From JAEUUM01 sp038326165 (GTDB lineage: Bacteria; Bacteroidota; Bacteroidia; Chitinophagales; Saprospiraceae), in contig JBBQJT010000007.1 of assembly GCA_038326165.1 (NCBI GenBank), forward strand, positions 25,215-89,214: a stretch of 64,000 bases of DNA, given 5' to 3'. Made by a program: the position numbers and the translations under genes. Below the pieces are notes generated by a model, which was not told the DNA's origin, did no database searches, and worked only from the letters and a program-made list of their open reading frames with translations. Below are positions 10,775-18,442 of the stretch, in pieces; the stretch's first letter is position 1, and the number at the start of each line of letters is the position of its first letter.

Positions 10775-11190
10775 CAAAGTGATTTATTGGTTAAAGCTTC
10801 GAAGGCTGAATAATCCCGAATATAATCAGCTTCATCATAATGAGTGGAGGTCAGGACCATTTGTATTGCATTGTGCGAATAGGTCATAACATGCCATGTC
10901 ATAGGTGGAATGTACAATCCTTTATGAGGCTCAGATAACTTAAAGTTCCATTTTTGAGCATTTCGATCTTCCAATTCAACATCGATAACACCTGCTACTG
11001 CTATAAGCACCATCTCAGTCATGAAATGTGCATGGCGTCCACGGGTGATAGCTTGTGGCGTGAAATAAGTCCAAAAACAACGCTTCACATCAAATGAAAC
11101 AACGTGATTGAATTCGCAAATGGACAGGTAACCCTCTGAAGGTTTGCCAATGGTGCCGAAGTCGATAATATGTGGATCTTGAATTTCCAT
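10774..11190 (-). CDS. fdtA: dTDP-4-keto-6-deoxyglucose 3,4-ketoisomerase (FdtA/QdtA family cupin)
   Basis: This 138-residue cupin matches the sugar 3,4-ketoisomerase family. The diagnostic RGRHAHFMTEMVLIAVAG has the two active-site histidines, and it is followed by GLYIPPMTWHVMTY and STHYDEADYIRDYSAF at the C-terminus. The reaction moves the keto group from C4 to C3 of dTDP-4-keto-6-deoxyglucose and prepares it for the aminotransferase encoded downstream. It is the first gene of the coupled operon that runs down to 5859. The family contains FdtA and QdtA, which differ in C4 stereochemistry; the sequence alone does not tell me which product is formed, so the symbol is tentative. Confidence 0.82.
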   Translation of the reverse strand: MEIQDPHIIDFGTIGKPSEGYLSICEFNHVVSFDVKRCFWTYFTPQAITRGRHAHFMTEMVLIAVAGVIDVELEDRNAQKWNFKLSEPHKGLYIPPMTWHVMTYSHNAIQMVLTSTHYDEADYIRDYSAFEALTNKSL

Positions 11191-11826
11191 AATTTCATGT
11201 CATCAAACGGTTTAATAGGCAATGGTGTTACATTTGGATTAATTTTCTGTAAAGACAGTTCGCAACTTGCTCTTGATAAATTTTTAAAAATCACTATTAG
11301 GGAAAAGCTAGAATCCAAACCATAAGTGGGAACAGAATAGAGTTGCAAAGAGTTGGAGGTGATACTTGGGCAGAGCAAGTTCTCAAACTAGACTAAAGGG
11401 TTTGAGCATACCAAAAAACAATGTTTTATGACACCAATGGAGTTTGGCTTTAATCAAAAAATCCGGATTTTTAACAGACTATATCCTTTTAAACCCAAAA
11501 TCCGCATTAGCGGGTTTTGGGTTTAATCTTCTTTATGTGGCTATTGTCCCAATTGTGTCGCAAAATACTTGGACCGATCAATCCAATTGCAGCTAATTAA
11601 ACAATGAATATCTTTTTGTTTGACAAAAGAAAACCGTAGCGAATAACAATCTGCCCATTTTAGTTTTATGGTTTTCCAAAAGGCTTCAACAAGCTTATCC
11701 AATATACCAGTTCAGTTTATAGTTCGTATGTGGCAAAACAAATTCATTATACCTATTTATCCAGCCATAATTTCAACTTTTGTTAGTTCCCCAACGTATA
11801 TTTATGTTTATTAAAAAACTTAGCAT
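11191..11826. other. Divergent intergenic region with hairpin and eroded ORF
   Basis: This 636 bp spacer lies between the divergent ketoisomerase and CotH genes. It contains a 15 bp hairpin (see 11491-11524) and a minus-strand fragment at 11541-11702 of 53 codons from a TTG (DKLVEAFWKTIKLKWADCY at its start), which I cannot assign. A TATATTTA sequence near 11797 resembles a -7 element for the CotH gene. No intact gene was found. Confidence 0.5.
11491..11524. terminator. Strong 15 bp hairpin, possible orphan terminator
   Basis: Arms at 11491-11505 and 11510-11524 (AAACCCAAAATCCGC and its complement) pair over 15 bp with one G-U-type mismatch around an ATTA loop. A T-containing stretch follows. 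It sits between two genes transcribed away from it, where a terminator is not needed, so it may be a leftover from a lost gene. Confidence 0.5.
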
Positions 11827-14124
11827 CTGAAAACCGTAATAAAATATTATCTGTTATTGGCTTTTCTATTGCCTATTAGGGCTTGGTGTCAGAGCTTAAA
11901 CATTATTCCTTCAGGTAATTTTTATGCGGATTCAAGTCTGGTTGTTGAGCTGAATTGTGACAACTCCCAAATATTTTACACCACCAACGGTTCTACACCT
12001 GGCAAATCCTCAAAGCCTTATAAAAAGGCATTTGTAATCAAAAAAACAACTGTTGTTCGAGCTGTAGCTTACCAAAATAACAAGCGGATAGCCATCATTT
12101 CACGCACCTACTTCATCAATGAACCCAAAAGCTCGCTGCCTATAGTTTCTGTAGCAGTTTCTCCTTATTTGCTTTTCAATCCCAAAACAGGTTTATTTAG
12201 AGAAGGGCCACGTGCTGATAAGAGCCAATGGAAAAGACCGGGAGCAAATTACTGGAGCAAAAAGGAAATACTTTGTCAAGTAGAACTATTCGATACCAGT
12301 CAAAATCAAGTTCTCAATCAATTTGCAGGCTTTAGAGTTTTTGGTGGAATGAGCCGAACCTTTCCGCAGAAATCTTTCGCACTTTCAGCTAGGGAGCGAT
12401 ACGGGGACAAGCATTTCAAATATTCAGTTTTCGGCAAAAACGAGCCAAAAAAATTCAAACATTTGGTACTGAGAAATGGTGGAAGTGATTGGGGGAAATC
12501 CTTTTTTAGAGACGAACTGATGACCAGCCTTGTTCAAGATTGGGATATAGATATTCAAGCCAACCAACCCGCTCATGTTTATCTAAATGGCAAATATTGG
12601 GGTCTTTATAATATTCGTGAAAAAATCAACAGAGATTATTTGGCATCTCATCATGGAGTCCGAAAGGATAAAATTGATTTGATTCAACACCAAAAAGAGC
12701 TGCGACATGGATCCTTGTTTTATTATTCGTCAATGATGCGGTTTATATCCAAGAACAATTTATCATCCGATGCAAAAATGCGTCAATTGGAGCAGATGAT
12801 GGATATTGATAATTTTATGAATTATCAAATTGCTGAGATTTATTGTGACAATCAAGATGCAGGAGGCAATATTAAGTACTGGAGGCCACATGAAGCAGGT
12901 GGAAAATGGCGATGGATATTGTATGATACCGATTTTGGTTTTGGATTGCACAATCCTGATGCATATCGGATCAATACCTTGGCATTGCACACCGATCCTA
13001 AGGGTCCCAGTTGGCCAAATCCACCTTGGAGCACATTGATTTTAAGAAAATTACTTGACAATGAATCATTTAAAAGACTGTTTATAACTCGTTTTTGTGA
13101 TCACCTCAATGACAGTTTTTCGGCTGAAGTTGTTTTGGATGCCATTTCAGAAAGAGCAAAATTATTGGAGCCTGAAATGTCGAAGCAACAATCAAGGTGG
13201 AAGCTCGAACCTAAAATTTGGTTTGAGCAGTTGGACGTACTGAAGGACTTTGCGAAGTACAGACCCTTATTTATGAGGCAATTTCTAGCAGAACAATTTC
13301 AATTATCTGAACCTGTTATGTTGCAGTTGAGCCAGAATTTAGGAGGAAATTTGATGGTCAATCAAACGATCAAAGTAACTAAAGAAAGCTGGGAGGGGTA
13401 TTATTTTCAAGGCTTGGCTATCAGCATCAAAGCGTTACCCAAAATGGGTTTTGTTTTCGACCACTGGGAAGTTAATGGTGAGTTAGTGACGGATGAGCAG
13501 CTGGCCTTTGTCATGAAAAAAAAGATTGAACGGATTATTGCCATCTTCCGAAAGGTTTACAATGAAGCCCATGGCAAGATCAAAATCACAGAAGTGTCCA
13601 ATAGCGATAGCCACTCAGGAGATTGGATTGAAATAGCCAATTTTAGCAATCAATCTATCTTACTCAGTTCCTACACCATAGCTGATACCAAGCATCAATA
13701 TCCTATGCCAACAGTTACGCTGGATCCAGGCGAATATCTGGTAATCTGTCAAGACATCGCAAAGTTTAAAAACTACCATCCTGATGTTTATAATGTGATT
13801 GGGTCGTTCCGATTCGGGTTGAGCAAGGCCAAAGACGAAGTTCATTTGTACGCAGGCGACAGGTCATTGATTGATGAAATGCAATATGCGTATACACCAG
13901 GAGACACCCTGACAACCTTGGTTGGACTTTGGAGTTCTGATAGCAGCTTTAGTTTTATTCGAAAAGAAGGGAAAGGAAGCCCAGGAAGTGGCGAAGTATT
14001 AACAGCAAAGACGCTTGACTTTTGGACTGAAAAGCAATACTACTTTATAGCCGGAATGATCAGTTTGCTGCTGATATATGGAGTTTGGAAAGTTTACCTG
14101 GTTGGAGGCACAAAGCGAATGTGA
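11827..14124 (+). CDS. CotH-family secreted protein with lamin-tail domain
   Basis: CotH proteins have an atypical kinase fold and occur on cell and spore surfaces. After a signal peptide comes a chitobiase C-terminal-like module (IFYTTNGSTPGKSSKPY, about residues 35-85). The CotH core follows, with RVFGGMSRTFPQKSFAL, LVLRNGGSDWGKSFFRDEL, WGLYNIREKINRDYL and WRWILYDTDFGFGLHN, the last carrying the metal-binding DTDFG. A lamin-tail domain (IKITEVSNSDSHSGDWIEI) sits near residues 590-700, and one transmembrane helix ends the protein. The start is odd: the in-frame TTG at 11857 cuts the signal peptide, whereas a CTG at 11827 gives KTVIKYYLLLAFLLPIRAWC, a full signal sequence. No in-frame ATG exists. 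Confidence 0.78.
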   Translation: MKTVIKYYLLLAFLLPIRAWCQSLNIIPSGNFYADSSLVVELNCDNSQIFYTTNGSTPGKSSKPYKKAFVIKKTTVVRAVAYQNNKRIAIISRTYFINEPKSSLPIVSVAVSPYLLFNPKTGLFREGPRADKSQWKRPGANYWSKKEILCQVELFDTSQNQVLNQFAGFRVFGGMSRTFPQKSFALSARERYGDKHFKYSVFGKNEPKKFKHLVLRNGGSDWGKSFFRDELMTSLVQDWDIDIQANQPAHVYLNGKYWGLYNIREKINRDYLASHHGVRKDKIDLIQHQKELRHGSLFYYSSMMRFISKNNLSSDAKMRQLEQMMDIDNFMNYQIAEIYCDNQDAGGNIKYWRPHEAGGKWRWILYDTDFGFGLHNPDAYRINTLALHTDPKGPSWPNPPWSTLILRKLLDNESFKRLFITRFCDHLNDSFSAEVVLDAISERAKLLEPEMSKQQSRWKLEPKIWFEQLDVLKDFAKYRPLFMRQFLAEQFQLSEPVMLQLSQNLGGNLMVNQTIKVTKESWEGYYFQGLAISIKALPKMGFVFDHWEVNGELVTDEQLAFVMKKKIERIIAIFRKVYNEAHGKIKITEVSNSDSHSGDWIEIANFSNQSILLSSYTIADTKHQYPMPTVTLDPGEYLVICQDIAKFKNYHPDVYNVIGSFRFGLSKAKDEVHLYAGDRSLIDEMQYAYTPGDTLTTLVGLWSSDSSFSFIRKEGKGSPGSGEVLTAKTLDFWTEKQYYFIAGMISLLLIYGVWKVYLVGGTKRM

Positions 14125-14348
14125 TATTTTTAGCCTTGCAATAAAAAACTGAAATAAAGTCAAAAAGAAATATTTAGTAAGTTCTTCGAACGAGAATATC
14201 AAAACTTACAATTATTGCCATTTCACAACATATAGCAATAATGAAGATACTGCGTGCAGCAATTGTCATTGAAAAGAGATTATATTTTTAGCATTACTTA
14301 CAATTCAAAATATAACTATACGGTCGAAACGGAAGAATCGTTGTATGC

Positions 14349-15902
14349 TTGGTTGGTAGGATGAGAGTAAATAGCGGAACAGTGCTGCCGAATGTAGAAA
14401 TTGTGGCTTCAGACGTTTATTGTCCTGGTCAGCAAATTGATATCACGTTTACCAATGACCATATTTACAATGCTTATGAAGTTTATATCCAAAGATTAAA
14501 AGGAAATGGTTCAATTGACAAGGAATTTCTGATTTTAGGCGATAAAGGCACTGAAATACATGACATATTTGATTTGCTTCAAGGATACAAGCAACGTGAT
14601 CCAACTTATTTATTCAATTGTAATGATAAATTTAAAATCGTTGTTAAATTATTTGCTACATGTTCTGATGGTGCAATTATAGAAAAACTAATTAATTTTT
14701 CATGTAGTGATGCGGATATAGCATACCCTAATTTTATCATCTGTGGTGAATCACAAAATGTATTAATTACTGGAGTTAACTCATGCGATAATTGTACAAT
14801 TGAATGGAGTGCAATAGAAGGGCCACTAGGAATTGGCATTCCTTCAGGCAACTTTCTTGATAACAAAACAATAAAATTTCCAACCATAATGGGGCAAAAC
14901 TTTGTTGGTGCTTATAACTTTAAATACATGATTCAAGCAATAAATGCAGACGGATGCGTTTTTAAAGATGTAATGGAGATTTTGGACTACGGAAAATTGG
15001 ATATTGAAATAGGCAGTAATATAACTCATTTATGTTCTTTTGACAGTATTTCAAAATTGAATTATGCGTATCCAATTGATTTTATGAAATTTGTAGATGT
15101 AATATACTATATTGTAGCAAATTATGGTAATTATCCTCCATCAGGACCTGTACTTGAAGAGAATCTACCAATTTATTTTATTCCTGGTCAACCAAAAACA
15201 ACTAAAGATCTCCTTTTTAAGCCAACACTTAATAGACTGTTACGTGGATTTGATCATGAAATAAGAATAGAATTGATTCCAAAGCAAGGAGTAAAATTAG
15301 TTAATGTTGGATGTGGTAAAACTAAGGAATTAAGCAGATTGAAGGATTCTCCCTATTTTGGAAAGATACAAATGTATGTTCCAAATGCATTCTACCCTGG
15401 ATGGACCGCAATAGATGACAAAACTATTCACCCATATTTTTATGAGAATATTTTTCAAGTATGGTTTAAAGTATTCGATAGGTGGGGTGAAAAAATTCAT
15501 AATGCATCAATAAAGGCTACAAATAATAATGCTCTAACGGTCGACGACTTAGAAACAATTTCTTTTGCTGGCAATTTTAATGGGCAAGAAATTGACGAGC
15601 AGGTGTTAGTTTTTGTTGTAGATTATCAAAATTGTCAGGTTTCGCCAGCTGATTGTTTTTCAGATGATGAGGCGGGTATAAATGCCTCTGGGATTATAGC
15701 ACCTATGTTAAATAATTTGTCTCAAGTTACCCTTCCTTTTGAGAAAATGGCTTCGGGTGCAGGATTGTGGACTTGTACTGGTTCAAGTGAAATAAATAAA
15801 AAGAATTGTATTTTTTCAAGTCCTCCACCTGTCGCGCCAAGTAGTTTGATTTATTATAATTATTATAATTATTGTACTATCCCCACTCATAAATGCCAGT
15901 AG
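14349..15902 (+). CDS. Secreted-type protein with internal, degenerate T9SS type B-like segment
   Basis: This 517-codon frame starts with TTG and lacks a signal peptide. A different frame just upstream (14281-14349) reads plausibly as protein (YNYTVETEESLYAWLVG) and may be the lost N-terminus after a frameshift. Near residues 340-430 a segment resembles the gliding-motility-associated C-terminal domain: MYVPNAFYPG, VWFKVFDRWGEKIH, then FNGQEIDEQVLVFVVDYQN. In functional cargo this domain is C-terminal, but here about 90 further residues follow, ending in an N/Y-rich tail. The gene sits in a decaying region, so it is probably a damaged T9SS cargo gene rather than a working one. Confidence 0.5.
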   Translation: MVGRMRVNSGTVLPNVEIVASDVYCPGQQIDITFTNDHIYNAYEVYIQRLKGNGSIDKEFLILGDKGTEIHDIFDLLQGYKQRDPTYLFNCNDKFKIVVKLFATCSDGAIIEKLINFSCSDADIAYPNFIICGESQNVLITGVNSCDNCTIEWSAIEGPLGIGIPSGNFLDNKTIKFPTIMGQNFVGAYNFKYMIQAINADGCVFKDVMEILDYGKLDIEIGSNITHLCSFDSISKLNYAYPIDFMKFVDVIYYIVANYGNYPPSGPVLEENLPIYFIPGQPKTTKDLLFKPTLNRLLRGFDHEIRIELIPKQGVKLVNVGCGKTKELSRLKDSPYFGKIQMYVPNAFYPGWTAIDDKTIHPYFYENIFQVWFKVFDRWGEKIHNASIKATNNNALTVDDLETISFAGNFNGQEIDEQVLVFVVDYQNCQVSPADCFSDDEAGINASGIIAPMLNNLSQVTLPFEKMASGAGLWTCTGSSEINKKNCIFSSPPPVAPSSLIYYNYYNYCTIPTHKCQ

Positions 15903-15918
15903 GACAATCAACATTCAG

Positions 15919-16733
15919 ATGAAATCCATAAACTTTAAAGTACAAGCAAAACTAATATTTTTGAGCTTGATGCTCTGTAATATATGCATACACACAAATG
16001 CATAAGAGACCACAGTTAGAAAGAACAGTGTTTACGTACACTATTCTCCCAATTTGCGTATCGGTGACTTCAGTGACGAAGTTAATTCATGGGGCAATTA
16101 AATTTTAGAAAGCAGACGGACCGCAACAATTTGGTTGCCATTGCCATGTCAGCAATATGGCTTTGTTTATTCGAGAGTTTTATCTAACAAATTTGCAGTT
16201 GGAGTGCGATTTCAACGAGGCACTTATGGTGCTGATCAAATTATGGATACAATCCTAAGAGGGGAATCACAACTGATACTTCAGAATATTATGGAGGGCA
16301 GAGCTTTAATATTAGGGCTACTACTACGTCTGTAATAACCGAACTTGATTTCAGGTTGAGGCATATAGCAAACTATACCATTGGAATTAGTATTGGGGTA
16401 GGACTTAGTGTGTTTGAAAGAAATTCTGTACAAATTAATTTTGTCGATATAAATAGCGGTTATCAAGGTTTTGGTTCCATAAGCGGTGAAATTCCAAGAT
16501 ACAAGCCGAATTACTTTAGAAATTTGGAGGATCGCATCAGGTCTAATGTGTTTCGCCCTTTCCTAATATCCCGAATGATAAATTCTTTTGCGTTATTTAA
16601 TCAATTTAGCCTTGAAATAAATCCAGAATTGCTAATATACTTAGAAGGAGGAAGCAAAGGTATTCTTCTAGAAGCTCAAAGTAATATTGTGTTTACCGGT
16701 GGTTTACAATTTAAATTAAGGTATGATTTATGA
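15919..16733 (+). pseudogene. Frameshifted outer-membrane barrel-type protein
   Basis: An ATG at 15919 opens a good signal peptide (MKSINFKVQAKLIFLSLMLC) that meets a TAA after 28 codons. Plausible protein continues in other frames: VYVHYSPNLRIGDFSDEVNS at about 16030-16098, YGFVYSRVLSNKFAVGVRF from about 16150, then a shift near 16245-16250 into YNPKRGITTDTSEYYGG, which continues through VITELDFRLRHIANYTIG to the TGA at 16731-16733. The last part alternates hydrophobic and polar residues and ends in LQFKLRYDL, as outer-membrane beta-barrels do. At least two lesions besides the stop make this a pseudogene, barring assembly errors. Its stop overlaps the next start as ATGA, so the two genes were once coupled. 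Confidence 0.6.
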
Positions 16734-17387
16734 AAAATAGTCTATTATTTTTTGTTTTTCTCGATAGTTATTTGTAAAAGTTTTGGGCAATTTAATGGTT
16801 TTGGTATCAAATTGATAAATGGATTTTCATACCTTGAACAAAAGGATAAGTATGGTATTAAAATTAATAATTATTCAGACCCTGCTTTTAATTATGGTTT
16901 TGGAATAAACTATTCCAAAAAACTAAGCAATAAAACTGGATTAAGAATTGATTTAATGATGGTTAAAAGAGGGTGGGCAATAAACATTTCGAATTATTTT
17001 ACAGTTGATAAAGTCTATGCTTTCAGAACAATTTATGGCCTATCCTTGGCGCCAGTATTTGCTTATGATTTGACAGAATTTACAAGAAAACGCAAGATAA
17101 AATATCAATTTGGCATCGAAGGAGGAGGCTTTATTTCCTACTCTCCCTTTCAATACTTCAAGTATGCGCATTACGATAGAGTCGCAATCAAAGAAGGGAC
17201 AAACAAATTTGATTATGGTTTGGTATTTGGTTTTTATTTTAAGAGGACAAAAAAGAAATCAAATCCATTAAGTTTGAATTTGAGATATTATAAAGGATTG
17301 TTGCAAGTGGCTTTTACACCAAACCCACAATATAATATGCACATATTTGAAGCAGGAGTAACTTATGGGTTTGAAAAAACCAAATGA
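16730..17387 (+). pseudogene. Outer-membrane beta-barrel protein with frameshift in signal peptide
   Basis: The ATG at 16730 overlaps the preceding stop, but its frame ends after 15 codons. If one T is removed from the T6 run near 16747-16753, the frame becomes MKNSLLFLFFSIVICKSFGQ, a perfect signal peptide, and runs into an intact 205-codon barrel-like sequence (FNGFGIKLINGFSYLEQKD, FNYGFGINYSKKLSNKTGLR, and a C-terminal HIFEAGVTYGFEKTK). Alternating strands and an aromatic near the end fit a small PorT-like outer-membrane barrel. Either the gene is broken or the homopolymer was miscounted in the assembly. Slipped-strand phase variation is a third possibility. Confidence 0.6.
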
Positions 17388-17470
17388 TTTCAGCCATGGA
17401 ACTGATCCTATGTGTGCATTCTAGAGCGTTTAACAATCAAGCTAATGGATTCAAGCCGCATTTAATTTGT

Positions 17471-17578
17471 GTGTGGGATTTTCCACCATAGACGTCAGGA
17501 ATATACCGTCAGCAAGTTATTTTATGACATTGATGGATGAGGAAGGAGGTCAGGAGGTGCTGCAGTTTGTGAAGATGT
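17471..17578 (+). pseudogene. Remnant of a T9SS type A sorting domain
   Basis: The reading frame VGFSTIDVRNIPSASYFMTL continues as MDEEGGQEVLQFVKM and a stop. This matches the end of type A secretion signals, where a short IDVSxLPxGxYxL stretch is followed by a KFVK-type end. No upstream coding sequence in the same frame is visible, so this is the tail of a cargo gene whose body has been deleted. It lies 84 nt past the barrel gene. Confidence 0.5.
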
Positions 17579-17629
17579 GATTTTATGGTTGGTATGGTGG
17601 CTATTAGCTTTTGGCTATTGGATGTTTGA

Positions 17630-17765
17630 CGAATTACGAATTACGAATTACGAATTACGAATTACGAATTACGAATTACGAATTACGAATTACGAATTAC
17701 GAAAAATGAATTACGAATTACGAATTACGAATTACTACGAATTACGAATTACGAATTACGAAAAC
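17630..17765. repeat. Heptanucleotide tandem repeat (CGAATTA)n
   Basis: Ten perfect copies of CGAATTA run from 17630 to 17699. After an AAAATG interruption, further copies continue to about 17761 with one short break (CTACGAATTA), for about 17 in total. Translated, the array gives LRITNYE repeats, which explains an 82-codon spurious reading frame here. The unit is not spaced like CRISPR. The flanking 17770-17850 is A/C-rich with CAACCATAAAC-type words like those near 63.9 kb. Confidence 0.9.
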
Positions 17766-17915
17766 GTGAATTCATTAACCATCAACCAAACACAGGCCAA
17801 TGAATTCATCAACCATAAACTATAAACAGAACTAAACGACTAAACGACAAAACATCTAAACTGCTATGGCTGAGGTTGAACCTAATGTTTATGCAAAAAA
17901 AATTTCAATCCAGCC

Positions 17916-18326
17916 TCACCACTCTTCCTCCATTCTATAAACAGTTCCTTTAAATATGGCCACTGTCACTTTATTCTGATTAACAACAGTTACCTGATAG
18001 ATTCCAAATCGTTTTGAAATATTGATTTCAGTAGCAGAGGCCCTGAGTATATCACCACTTTTGATCATTTTGGTATGCGAAATAGAGGTCTCAACTGAAA
18101 CACATTTTATGCCATGTCCATTTGCTGCAAATGCAAGGGCACTATCTGCAAGTGCAAAAGCAATACCTCCATGAGCAATTTTAAACCCATTGGTCATTTC
18201 TGGCCGGACCTTCATGGTTAATACAACATTTCCGGCTTGAAGTGACTCTATGTCTATGCCCAACCATTGGCTGAACAGGTCTTTGGCAAGCATCAATTCT
18301 CGAACTATAGTTTCTGCGGATTTCAT
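17916..18326 (-). CDS. paaI: PaaI-family hotdog thioesterase
   Basis: This 136-residue hotdog-fold protein matches PaaI, the hydroxyphenylacetyl-CoA thioesterase. Signature stretches are LFSQWLGIDIESLQAGNVVL, the catalytic helix region NGFKIAHGGIAFALADSALAFAAN with the conserved HGG and the Asp, and VSVETSISHTK followed by GDILRASATEIN. The start is set at ATG 18326, because the 25 upstream codons are poorly conserved in character and TATTTTG precedes this ATG by 5 nt. No other phenylacetate genes are nearby, so a general acyl-CoA housekeeping role is equally likely. It diverges from the giant T9SS protein gene across about 115 bp. Confidence 0.82.
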   Translation of the reverse strand: MKSAETIVRELMLAKDLFSQWLGIDIESLQAGNVVLTMKVRPEMTNGFKIAHGGIAFALADSALAFAANGHGIKCVSVETSISHTKMIKSGDILRASATEINISKRFGIYQVTVVNQNKVTVAIFKGTVYRMEEEW

Positions 18327-18442
18327 GAATACAAAATATTTATAATGATCAAAGATACTCTTATGAACGAAATCAAACATTGATTGATAAATATTTTGCA
18401 TATTTGTAACTTGATAGATTTAGTATGACACAACCAGCACTT

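Noticed and set aside
11085..11378. 97-codon minus-strand frame overlapping the ketoisomerase start
   Set aside because: It overlaps a gene with clear motifs in another frame and has no recognisable features of its own.
17630..17765. CRISPR array
   Set aside because: Units are 7 bp with no spacers and no cas genes nearby.
17577..17825. 82-codon reading frame with LRITNYE repeats
   Set aside because: It is only the translation of the CGAATTA tandem repeat; there is no coding evidence outside the repeat.
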